From Plectrocnemia conspersa (Eukaryota; Arthropoda; Insecta; Trichoptera; Polycentropodidae): a DNA stretch of 64,000 bases. Location of the stretch: assembly GCA_009617715.1 (NCBI GenBank), contig VTFK01000294.1, positions 434,001 through 498,000 on the forward strand, written 5' to 3'. The notes beneath the pieces were generated by a model that did no database searches, was not told where the DNA came from, and worked only from the letters and a program-made list of their open reading frames with translations. The position numbers and the translations under genes were made by a program. Positions within the stretch are counted from its first letter, which is position 1; each line of letters opens with the position of its first letter. Positions 39,120-50,420 of this stretch are shown here, piece by piece.

Positions 39120-39780
39120 GATGTCTCGCGAACAACCTGTCACTACAGAGGTGGATAAAAACAAAACGCCGTTTGATAGTGACCGCCATTTGACGACGCC
39201 TGAGATTTGTCAGTCTAAATACTACGGCCAATACTATTTTAAGAACTTGGGATAGTGAATTAGCTCTATACTTAGATGCTGCATCAATTAAACTGTCGGG
39301 TAATAATCATAGAAAAGTTGGTTCGATTTGCAATAAAGCGTTTAACCGTTTAAAAAAATTGATTTTTTAGTTAAAATGAGACACCGTGAAAAACTTTTCA
39401 ACGGATTAAGTCACAAGGTACGTGCCATAAATCAGAAAGAAAAATTAAATCCACTGCTTTGAGATTAAAAAAATCAGAAAGATTACTAAATTGCTGCCTT
39501 GTATTAAAAAAAAAAAAGATCGCCACCGTTCTGTAATTAGTTGTCCCACCGAAGAAGGGGCGGACAACAAAATACAAAGAGCACTCTGAAGACGCCTATG
39601 CTCTGAAGAATGAATTGCCGCTAACTTCTGTCTGTGGATGCAGCTCCGAAGGTGCTGATAAAGGTCCTTCCACGAACCAAAAGCTCAACGGCGGCAGTCC
39701 GCTACTGTGCTGCTATACAGCCTTCTGTTGAAGCACAATAAGCCAAGGATAAAAACCTAAGTAGGTTCTCTCTGTCGAAT
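39120..39780 (+). pseudogene. Possible degenerate coding remnant, unidentified
   Basis: Base composition here resembles decayed coding DNA rather than the flanks. Readable stretches in different frames include a start at 39120 followed by SREQPVTTEVDKNKTPFD, then RTWDSELALYLDAASIKL with KVGSICNKAFNRLKKL (about 39230-39370), MRHREKLFNGLSH (about 39375) and KYKEHSEDAYALKNELPLTS (about 39570). Stops and shifts separate them. I do not recognise the protein. It may be an old transposon gene or processed pseudogene, or chance frames in a G+C-richer patch. Confidence 0.25.
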
Positions 39781-41319
39781 GTGGTCCTTACTAGTCGATG
39801 ACTCAAACTCTACTGCTTAAATTCAGTGATATTCCTGGCGTCTGGCGGAGGTTTTGTTTTTTTGTAGCATTTTACTATGAAAAGTATTGCCGACAAGCTA
39901 TTGTATATGAGTCTGGAAAGAAAAAACAGGTTTACATGTGCTTCTTGATTCTAAAAATTCATTAATTCTTCAAATCGCTACGCCAGTCATTGAGAAAACC
40001 GCGCCGTCCGCAGCTTACAATAACAACGAAGAGTCATTTCAGTAAATGTTACCAAACACAGCAGAACAATCATGCAATTTGAATATATAAGCTCTCAGTG
40101 GATCAATGTTATTTCTTAGTGGACTTGTATACTGTTTCAGTGTTGGTGCGTCCGCATAGTATAAACCTTTTGTAATATCGTGATAAACTTGTACCCGTGC
40201 CTCTGCGTAACTGAATAAGTAACTTTGTGTCAGAAGAGAAACTCTCACAAAGTGGTGTCAAACAAAGGGCAGACCTAAAAAACTCAAGGTTAAATAAAGT
40301 TAAATCTTACGTTATTTCACTTAAAACAAATAATTTGATTTTTGGATTGGATATAAAGGACGACCGGTATAAGTTTGCTCTCTGTATCAGGTCCATAAAA
40401 TCCTGATTTAAAATAAATTAAATATTAAGATAATTTATAAAAATATCGTGAGATAGACTTATAGTAATAAAACATAAAATAAATTTCAAATAAGCTCAAA
40501 TTTTATAAGTCGCTTTAGCCGGAAATTATTAAATGTTATTTTTTTTATAATCTGTAATATAATTGCTAAGATAATTAGACAGCGTGAGTTGATGGACAGA
40601 TTTTTTGTGTTTGTGTAACAAGCTTTTAGTCATTAATTTAAAGAGAAAACTTAGCTAACTTAATTACTGCAAAAAGACAGGATGAACGCGTCTCAAGATC
40701 TTTATTATTTGTATTAAACAAAACGTTTTTCTCATCGTATGTTTCTGTTAGCACTGGTAATGTATTTTAGTGCTTTATTAACGCATCTATTAATTTGGTG
40801 TTGACACATAAATATATTTTTATATAAAATATTTTAGAAAAAATATATTAGCCTAAGAAAAAACAGCGCTTTATAAGATCAATATGAAAGACTAGTGAGA
40901 TATCTCGTATACATGGGAAGGATACTATTAGTAAATATATGAAGGTTGCAAAAGAGGACGTTATGTCGAATTTCGTGATATATATAGAAGATTACAACAC
41001 CCTCTTTTTCATCGCCTAAGGCAAAGATGGCACGAGTATTTGACAGCATGAAAGGGCTAGAAAATGTGACATAAAAACATCTATCCTAAACTACACAATA
41101 TGTATAGATAAACTATTTAAAATTCCACTTTAAAGCATATTATGCATTTACAATGTACATAAATATATAAGCAATTTATCTAATTTGTTTCGTATTAAAC
41201 TTGAGAGTGACAGTGTCATTTTTCCTGAAATTAAAATGATTTTACTATCAGGATTTATCGTACCTGTATATAGTACAGTGGCAATAAGACACAAAAAACA
41301 AATTGGTCGCGCCGATTAA
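39781..41319. other. AT-rich noncoding DNA
   Basis: No gene recognised; the 69-codon minus-strand frame at 40039-40248 has no domain. Confidence 0.5.
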
Positions 41320-41520
41320 ACTCTTTAATGAATCATCTCTTTCGCTTTATTGTTTTTGCCGCTTTTATTATTCATTCCAGGGACTCAATTACGTTTTATA
41401 GGCGTTTGTTCAAAATTACTTTTGCAATTCAAAGGGGCGTCGCTCGAGTAAACTCTGTTTTCGGTTAAATATTTTTAAATCCGTCTTGACCGGAGATTGG
41501 AAAAACCCTGGTAAAATTAA
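41320..41520. other. Weak G+C-elevated patch
   Basis: About 200 bp with GGGGCGTCGCTCGAG and similar CpG-bearing blocks and no coding frame. A weak member of the island series. Confidence 0.22.
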
Positions 41521-43529
41521 GTAAAACTAAGCCACGGCTAAATTTAAGATCAAATAAAACAACTTAACAATATAGTGAATACAATAAGAGAAGCCTGATT
41601 TTAATACAAACAGTATCTTATGTATAACTTTGGGAAAATATACAAATTGTTCTGAATTTAAGACCATATAAATTGGGTCACTTCACAATCCAATTTAAAT
41701 ATCTCTTTAAAAAATAATAAAGCGTTGATCTAAATTTTAGGATATTACATAATTTTCAACAGATATTTTATATCAAAAATAAAAAAAGCTACATTAATAT
41801 ATTTAAAATAATAATTTAAATTGGATATTATTATTATTATGAAAACATTATTGAATAAATCATAACTGAAAATATTACACAAACAACGATAAACGACACA
41901 TTTTTATTAATTTGAGTAATAAACGTAAATTCAGAATATTTTTAATGTAATATATTTCATAAATATCTAAAGATATGTTATGTAAAAAAAAATTGTTTAT
42001 TATAGGACTACACATAAAAAAATATAAACCAAAAAGTTTTGTAAAGTTTTATTTATATCTTTACTGCATTGCTCAAATTGATAATAAAAAACATTACTGA
42101 CTGTTTCGTCTAATGACGGGATTCAGAAATATCCATCAAGGTGCAATCTAAATTTGAGCTCACGTATTTTTCCATCAAAGGGATGAAAATATATTTTTAG
42201 AACTGTGTAGATACCTTCCATTCCGAAGTAAAGAAGAAGCACATAGACATAGTGATAAAATTATCGAAAAGTCCATCAAAAGTTTTTATACTACTATATT
42301 TTTCACTATAAAATCAAGAATATTTTTTTTCCTAAATTATGCCATTTATTTATTTTAAAATATACCATTTATGTATAGTATCTTCTAGGTCTATTTTAGT
42401 TTGAAATATTTTTATTAGTTCATTTCCATAGACATGTTTGCAAAAAAAGGGTAGATTTCTTTAAAAATGGTAGAAACGATTCGTGGTTTAATTATTAGTG
42501 AAAATGAAGTTAGATAATTATGAACACATAGATAAGTACTAATTAATATTTTTAAGATATATGATTTTAAGTTAAAAAAAAAGGTTAAGTTAAACAATGT
42601 TAATATTAAACTTACAATGCTATGGAATAAGCACAAGCAATTAGACAAATAGATCAGATTTGTTTTTAATTGCAAAGAAAAATCAAATATAGCCAGTGAG
42701 GCAAGAGCATATATTTGCTTCGGTTAAAAAACAGAGCATAAATTTAAATATTAATTTCTCTGGAGTAAATATTGCTAGATAATACAATGAAAACAATATT
42801 ATAAAGTTATATCAAGTCCAAAGTTAAAAGATGGCGTTCCTGCAAACACAATCAAAGAAACAATAAACATCAATAGAAAGGGCTTTCAATTAACTTTTGT
42901 TTGCTTATATTTTTCTTACAGAACGACGGTTCATTAAATCTTGGCATTTGAAGTATCGTTCGATTAGAGTATATTTATGTGTACGTGGGTTATTCAGAAA
43001 GTAAATATATACAAATAATTGGGGAATTGACTTCTGCGAACCTTGCGGTGCGCGCGTTTTTTGTTATAGATCCAAAATTTTCAGTAATGAATTATTTTAA
43101 AATTTTTAACAGTTTGGAAAATCACGTATAATTATTAGTATATCTTGTAGTTTTACATCACGTAGTCTTCCAATAATGAATAAGATCTGGCTGAGCTCTT
43201 AGATGGACATGATCTGACATAGAAGCGACTGCTTTCTCAGTCTTTTAAGAATCTTCTCGGACGGTACTTGATAATTAGTGCGAATTTAGCTAAACTTTCG
43301 TTTACTTTTCGTTTTTGAGTACTCTTTGTTCGAGTTTATATACCCATTTATAATCTAGTTAAATCTAATGCCCTTCAAGTTCGACTGTTTTCCCAATGCG
43401 ATGGTTCAGAACGGAAACAGACTATTTATTATTGTCTAATAAATACATAATTATGTACTTTTTTGCGTAACAGTGCCCTTTCGGCTTTGTATTGACAACG
43501 AACAAATCTTTATTATCTGGTACATTTAA
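41521..43529. other. AT-rich noncoding DNA
   Basis: No gene recognised over 2 kb; chance frames only (for example 42415-42675 minus, made of hydrophobic residues from T-rich codons). Confidence 0.55.
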
Positions 43530-43810
43530 GTTCTGAGGCTGAAGGGGTGTGACTTTGCAGGTAAATATATTTTTAAACTATATTTTTATTTTAGGTACAA
43601 TTTACCAAAAAATAGAAATACTGTCGTATAACAAATGTGATTCTTGGATTTCTTCGCTGGTGTTTCGAGCTGTACTTTTTGGCTGATTGCTAGTGGAGTA
43701 GCTTGGATTGTCGTCATGATGTCATGTTCATCACTGATGTCTTTTGTGTTGATTAGTCTCTGTCTGTGTATGTGCAAATCTCTTTGAGAATGCTTTGATG
43801 TGACCAAGTT
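43530..43810 (-). repeat. Unrecognised dispersed family, copy C
   Basis: On the minus strand a frame from 43807 to 43586 reads MVTSKHSQRDL, continues through MTTIQATPLAISQKVQLE with TPAKKSK, and stops. The block lines up with KHITTMSAALPKSQMKIIQL of copy B and with copy A. An AT-rich stretch and then GCAAAGTCACACCCCTTCAG follow, corresponding to the 3' end shared with copies A (GCAAAGTAACATCCCTTCGG) and B (ACAAAGTCACACCTCTTTGG). Divergence is higher than between A and B. Frame, stop and 3' tail keep the same order, supporting a coding 3' end plus untranslated tail. Confidence 0.55.
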
Positions 43811-43989
43811 TCACGTCTTTCATTTTTCGTTATCCAAGTGGTCGTTACGGTGACCTCTAAATTGGGACTGGCGCAGGTGGTCGAAAACTATCATAATATT
43901 AAGTTTATATAAAATTAAAATTTTGCATATTGTTATTATACAAAAATATTTTAAAACGTTTTTTCCACAAAAATGTTATACAGTCGAAA
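43811..43989. other. Noncoding spacer
   Basis: It may include the 5' continuation of repeat copy C, but no alignment is convincing by eye. Confidence 0.35.
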
Positions 43990-44280
43990 TGCATCCGGAC
44001 AGTTTATTTTGCATATAAAATTGCGGATTTGCACACAGACGTGCAAATACGTCCAAAAATGCAAATTCTCTAGCAGCTCGCATCCGAGCGCTTTTACAGC
44101 CCCCAAGCCGCCGGCGTCAACTTCAAGCTCTCGAGCCCCACAAGGGCGTAGCCCTAAATGCTTCGTATGCAGAGTCTATTGCACTTGTTCTAAAACTGTG
44201 TTGCGCGGAAGAAGAGCGCAGAGTTAAGCATCCGGGAGGCAAGTGGCTCCGACGCGACTGTCGCAATTTTGAGAGTTTAC
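43990..44280. other. G+C-rich block, unassigned
   Basis: About 290 bp with CCCCCAAGCCGCCGGCGTC, GGGCGTAGCCC and GTTGCGCGGAAGAAGAGCGC, well above its flanks. Both strands carry frames of 64-84 codons (43973-44227 plus; 44123-44317 minus), neither with a domain. It could be a retroelement piece or a regulatory island. Confidence 0.3.
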
Positions 44281-44929
44281 TAAAGCGAGTGTTTTGAATT
44301 GTAAAAATAATTTTCAACTAGAACTCACATTATTCTTGTTAATATATTGCAATATACGTATAAGAAACGTGGATACATAACAAGGTGTGCGACAAAAAAT
44401 ACAACACTTTTTTTTAAATAATAATTAATTCTTAAATGATATTGTCCTATTCAAGGTGTTCGTCCTTTGATATATAGACTAATGTCAGCGTTTATTTCAA
44501 TTTTAAAAACATTCGAGGAATGCATAATTTTGTAGTTTTTAGCTCACACAACTTATTAACAACCAATTATATGTTAAAGATAAACTAAAATAATATGATC
44601 AATTTTTATTGTAATTAAAATTAGAAAAATGTAAATATAATTTTTACGTACACGTTTTTATTTTAAATATAAAAATAGTTTATTTTAAATACTTGAACAT
44701 ATTGCTTCTTTAAATCATATTAATCATATTAAATAAAATATCATTATGGGAACCATATGTGTTACGCCATACCGCTTTCAGCAGAAAAAAATATTTGGGG
44801 TGACTCATCTACATATATATGTTATTATAACATAAACATTACATTTAAAAAAATCAGGGAGCTAAGTTGTAAATACTGTGTAAATAACAAAAGTTAAAAA
44901 AAATACAATTGATTTCATTCATCATTGAA
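44281..44929. other. AT-rich noncoding DNA
   Basis: Nothing recognisable. Confidence 0.55.
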
Positions 44930-45035
44930 ATTAGGAAAATCTAGAAAAACCTCATCTTTGATGATGGATCGGATCTTTAATTATATAATTTATTTAATTA
45001 CGATCTCACCGGCTTACTGCTGGTTTATCGAGCCT
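44930..45035 (-). repeat. SINE-like repeat, copy 4 (partial)
   Basis: Plus-strand GGAAAATCTAGAAAAACC, TGATGATGGATC and TTACGATCTCACC, then GCTGGTTTATCG, follow the order of copy 1 (GAAAATCTAGATAACCC, GCGATGATTG, then GTGCTGGTTTAT). The orientation is therefore minus. The head is mostly lost. Confidence 0.5.
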
Positions 45036-45399
45036 ATAAAAAGGGGGCTATCTTAATATTTCGAATTCAAGCTTGACTAGTTTTATACAATTAGAATTAA
45101 AAAAATGCCCGAGAGGTGTAAGAAAATATTTTGAATTAATAAAATAAAAATAATCATTTTATTTTCATCAAGAAAAACACATCTAATATTATATTGTTCC
45201 ATGTTAATGGGTGTGGATAGTCGTCAATACAGGGACTGGCAATAAAATACAATACGATACAGTTTTGCGAATGGTTTTGGTTACGTTTGACTGCATCAGC
45301 CTCACAACTTATAAATTTAACAATCTATTATATATTCAAGCTGAAATTCACTAAAATTTAGTCGTAATTTTAATCGTAAATTAGCCACCATGACGTTTA
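45036..45399. other. AT-rich noncoding DNA
   Basis: Nothing recognisable. Confidence 0.5.
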
Positions 45400-45760
45400 T
45401 TATCAAACACTTGGTTGGGTCGCCTGACTGAAAACAACAATTTCCATTCATACACAAAATTCTATGCGGCGTTAACTATGAGCCGTTACTTATGTGTACA
45501 TAATATACATAATGTATACGATAGTATAAATTCCCATGACGTGTTTCCATCGAAAATGATCCGGCGAAATGCCGAATCGCATTAACGTCGCACTTTGTAG
45601 GAAAATGCAATAAATAAACCTATTTTCATCTCGGCAATCAATCACCTTTTAACCGCGGCAATAAAATTATGAAGAGGAAATATATCAAGATTGTTTCAAA
45701 ATTGCTTTAATTTATTGGCCGGAAAGCTTTCGCGACCCTTGTTGGCTTGAGAGTTTTCTT
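45400..45760. promoter_or_regulatory. G+C-elevated noncoding island
   Basis: About 360 bp with CpG-bearing blocks such as GATCCGGCGAAATGCCG and CATTAACGTCGCAC, without a coding frame. Regulatory role inferred from composition. Confidence 0.27.
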
Positions 45761-46689
45761 TGGCTACATAAATAAAAAAAATATATTTATAAACTTTGAC
45801 GTTCATAAATATGATATAAAGTTTTCTTTTACTTACATAAAAATGTCAAATAATACTTTAAACAAATTTTGTTCTGTATATGAATAAGAATGAATTTGAA
45901 ATTGTTTTACAGTATAATAAGATACAAACCACGGAAGAAGTTATTTCACGATCGTTTTTTATATGGCGGGAACAAAGGTGAAAGTTTTTTATGTTAAATT
46001 CTTTCACAAAGGAGTATATATAATAGTTTAAAAATCGCTTTATGATGTAAAAAGTATTTTTTTTAGAGAATAAATCGGGTTCAATGTGTGTATTATTTTT
46101 TTCAACATTTGTATATATTGAACAAAAAAATAAATTAGTCTCGAATCTCTGAACATATTTAAAAAATTCAAGATTGTGTTTATCTTATATTGCTATTACT
46201 AGCTACATTTGGTTGCTAGCATTAATTACACATAAGTTCTTTTGAAATTAAAAAATGTAATATAATCGGTTATGATAGTTTAAACTTAATTTTAAAACAG
46301 ATATAAAAAAACTCATACGCGAAAGCATCATATAAAAAATCGTTTATAATTTATATTATAAATATAATGAGGTGAACTTGTTTGCATTAACGATTATGAT
46401 AATGATGACGAATAAAGTAAATATAAATTTGACATTAAGAACTGCAATGACAAAAAATCCTAGAAAAGCTTAGAATATTTTTTATGATGTTTTGTAATAA
46501 ACGTAAAAAAAACAACTAAGGTATTTAAAAAATGCAAAATGAAATTATGTTTCAAGACTTTTAATATAGTACTGAATATTTTTCTATATGTATCCAATAA
46601 TCAAGCTCTTAGAAATATTAAAATTGATAAAAGTTCATTCACATTTATCAATTTTTTACGGTTATAAGTAATTTAACTTTAACATAGAT
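45761..46689. other. AT-rich noncoding DNA
   Basis: Nothing recognisable. Confidence 0.55.
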
Positions 46690-46745
46690 ATGATAGACCA
46701 GTGGTAAGTCAGTGACTAAAACCTGAAAGATCTTAGCAATTTAGG
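46690..46745 (+). repeat. SINE-like repeat, copy 5 (head fragment)
   Basis: GACCAGTGGTAAGTCAGTGAC, truncated here to its A-box-like core AGTGGTAAGTCAGTGAC, is followed by TAAAACCTGAAAGATC. This matches the head of copy 1 (AGTCGGTGAC, then ACCCGAAAGATC) on the plus strand. The body is absent. Confidence 0.45.
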
Positions 46746-47759
46746 ATGAAAAAGATAAATTTATTGAAAATTTCTAATGTAAATATATAATCCTTGATAA
46801 GAATTAAATTAAATTTTTGCCCCGTTGGTATGCTTTAGCAGAAAAATATTATTTGTTATTGTAGTCAATTTTAATTATAAGTTGTATTTATATAAAATAA
46901 TTAAAATATTTATTTATATTTAATTGATAAAATTATTGCAATCTCAGGGTTGTGTTCCTTGTACTTTAAAAATATTGTAAATAATAATTTGTAATTCTTA
47001 ATTCCATTAAAATAAAACATTTATTTTTCACTAATATGTTTCAAAGCTTTACAAAACACATTAAAAAGGCTAAAAATTCGTTGTATTTTTATAGCCTGTT
47101 TTATATTAAATTAAAAATACATATTTTACCTTTTATGTAAATTTTGAGGATATAAAATGCTAAAAATTTCTCGCAAGTTTATAACCTATTTTAAACAATA
47201 AATCGAAAAATTGGATTTTTTAAAACACATTTTTAACATTTTATATGAGCTTTTGGGATCAACCACAACTTTTCAACATCTTATATGAGTTTTTGAGCAA
47301 TTTTAAAATTTTATACTTTTGTATGGGTTTTGTATCGAAAAACCCCAAAAAAGTTGTATTATATTTTCTTCCATAAAGTAATATAAAAGGGTAAAAATTA
47401 TAGTTTTTTTTAAGTATTATGCTATTTTATAGATTGTTTTACTAATAAAATAAAATTTATTAAAAAAATTATAAGTGGTTTATGCGTTTGTCACGAATGC
47501 AAAAACAACTATTTTTAAGTTTTACTGTATAGGACACAACAATATTTCAAACAGACTATAAAATAAAACACGTAATTTATCAATTTAAATCAATCTGTTA
47601 TAAAATCCTATTTCAACAGTTAAAATAATATGAAATGCATAAGTGAACTTATGCACCTTATTATATTATATCGAAATTCAAAAAATAAAATATTTTTTTA
47701 TATTCGAGTTTTAGCTTGTTGTTGAAATTTTATGAAATGCTAAGTAATTAATTATACAC
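46746..47759. other. AT-rich noncoding DNA
   Basis: Nothing recognisable. Around 47140-47350 the words TTTTAACATTTTATATGAG and CAACATCTTATATGAGTTTT suggest a weak local duplication. Confidence 0.45.
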
Positions 47760-48150
47760 GAGCGGAAAACGATTTGAAAAACTCGCGTGTAATGATGTAT
47801 ATAGAAAATGCACACGTGTTTAACATGGTGTATGAATGGAATCCGTGTGTAGAGAGGTTTTTAATGCATGTTGTGTGTTGAACGAAAGCTTTCGAGTACT
47901 TTTTTGAGCGTGGACGTAATTACGTTTAAGCAAATACCATTTGGCCAACTCGATACGCAAGTAACTCTTTTGTGTTTGTCTCTGCGGAAGCGATTAAAAA
48001 TAGATTTGTGTGTTCGCATATTTTTTGAGGGTTAAAATTCGAAAGGTTTTAAAATTTGAACGACCCTCGATCGAGTTTTGGATTGTGTTATCGACGGATT
48101 CTTATTCGCCATTGTTCTTTCGTGAGAAAGAATCTAAATATTGAAGTGAT
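47760..48150. promoter_or_regulatory. G+C-elevated noncoding island
   Basis: About 390 bp with intact CpG (ACACGAGCGG, GTGGACGTAATTACG, CGACCCTCGATCGAG) and no frame. It contains TAATTA-type homeodomain core sites beside CpG-bearing words. Regulatory role inferred. Confidence 0.27.
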
Positions 48151-49989
48151 TCTGTCGAAATTTATTCTCAATTTTTCACGAGAATAAAAAATGTGCAGTG
48201 TTTTATTTTATTTAAGATAAATTTTTACTCGATAAAAATAGTAATTGGCTCATATAATTTTTATTTAATTTTAATTTAATAAATTTATTAGCTCATTTTA
48301 AACTGATTTAATCTCATGCAGTTGTAAATTTATTAAAAATATTTTTTAAATTAAATATAACTAGTAACTCCATTTTAAAAAGTATACTTCATAAAAATTA
48401 TACATATTTAAAATAGCAAGATAATTTGAAAAATACAACGAAAGCAAAAATTGTGTACGTAAAAATAATAGCAGATACATCTGAATGTAAAATACACTCT
48501 TTTTTCAGTACAGTTACCAATCTCCTAAGATGAGTTTAACAAGTTATACTTAAGAACTTAAAACATGTAAATATGTTTTTTTATTTTTATTAAAATAAGC
48601 AAATTAAATTCGTGGTCTGAAACCGTTATTTTATATATGCTATATTAAATATATGCTGTATGTTTAATGTCATACAGTAACTATTCATAAACCTGTTTAC
48701 TGAAGACCACATCAGACTTATTCTCAAATAGTTAGTTTGCCGCAAACTAGGCGCTGACATAGAAACGTCGACGGAAACTGCGGTTTGTGTCCGTCAAAAG
48801 CAAAAACCAAAATCTGTAGAGCGAAATTAAAATATTCAATTTTACCCTCGTCAAATGCGCATATCAAACGGGTAGCTCGCCCTATACAAAATAAATAAAT
48901 ATCTCTAGTACTTGAATTTTGATTGCTGTAAAAGGGGTGAAAAAAGTGAGATTGAATTTGTAAAATCGCAATTTGTATTCGATAAATATTTTTTAACGAT
49001 TTTATTCGTTCAGCTAATAAACTATTCACGTTTATGGGGTTTCATGGATACGCAATAATGGAAAGCTTAGAAAATAATTGCATTGTATAAACATTATACA
49101 CACATAGAGAAATGAAAAAATATGTACATATACATTATATTATAGATGAAGAATCACAAAACGTATTAAAATATACGAGTGCATAATTATCACTATTATA
49201 TTATGATACTGTATTAATTCTTACTAAAATATTTAAGGCGAACGAATCCTTGCCAAAATAATTAATATACATATCATCGCTTATTCGTAGAATAATTTAA
49301 TTTATCGCTTATTGTGTTAGATTTAACTATTATATTTAATATTCCGCTAAACTTTAATATAAAATGCATTTAATTAACTAATATATGAGCTGAAAAGTTG
49401 TGATATAGTATCCGTAGTAAAGTATTTAACCTCATATTTCTGATTATATAAATATGTACCAGATATATGGACTATTTAATGTACCTTACGTACAGAATAG
49501 ATATTGTGGTATTTTTTATAAAGAAAGAAAAAATACTTTTCATAAATGTATTCATCTAAAACTTTTATCATTATACTTAATAACATTTGCTTCTAATATT
49601 TATGATATATCGTCTTTGTTATCATGATTCTAATAAATATTTTAATATTTGCTATAAAAAAGGCACAGTAAGAATTTTTCCCAATATAAATTTATATTCA
49701 GAAAAATCATTTAAAGCGACATAGTTGCGCCACTGTGTTGTTGTAATAATATCATACATATTTAGTTGCTTTTATGAGTTAATCTGAAAGGTGTCCTGGC
49801 GGAGTGTCGACAAATGTTATTAACAAAATGATTCGCTTGGTTTTATTTGCAAATCGTGACATTGCATAGTTTATATTTGTCGTAATGTGAGATTGTCAAC
49901 ACGCTATATGATTCGCAAATTAAATATCTTACGCTCATTTATATATTATTTGTTTTTTTATACCAAGCTTTATATTTTGTTATCGAACA
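48151..49989. other. AT-rich noncoding DNA
   Basis: No gene recognised. The 101-codon minus-strand frame at 48724-49029 is the longest here but has no domain and ordinary AT-rich codons. Confidence 0.5.
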
Positions 49990-50420
49990 AACGTGTGCGA
50001 CTTTCCTCTCTATTGTTGCAATTCCTTACAATATCCCTATTTTCCGAGAAGCCTTAGCTTATAAGCGTTTCATGGTACGTTTCTCGCTCCTGACACGCTA
50101 GAGATCCGATTGTACGGGCGCCATTAGCGAGTAGGAATTCAAAATATAAAAAAAACCTTACGCCGTTTCGTGCCTGAATGCTTAATAAAATCACAAAAGC
50201 GACTCTGAGAGTAGAATGAAAACAAAAAACCCTTCACACATACATAAATATGTATGCGTGTTACGTATGTGGAGCACATCCGTGCGAAAAGTTTTCGCGT
50301 AGGAAAAACATAGACAAATGTATGCTTTACTCTTATAACGCCAAGCGCGTTTGGATGAGAAAAGGTAAACATTTTCCTTTTTATGGTTATTTGAGAGGCT
50401 GCTCACCAATGTAAACGCCA
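49990..50420. promoter_or_regulatory. G+C-elevated noncoding island
   Basis: About 430 bp with CpG-bearing blocks (GTACGGGCGCCATTAGCG, CCGTGCGAAAAG). Two overlapping minus-strand frames (50139-50421) translate the same region differently and have no domain. Regulatory role inferred. Confidence 0.27.

Noticed and set aside
48724..49029. 101-codon minus-strand frame
   Set aside because: Among the longest anonymous frames but without recognisable domain, family or neighbouring exon.
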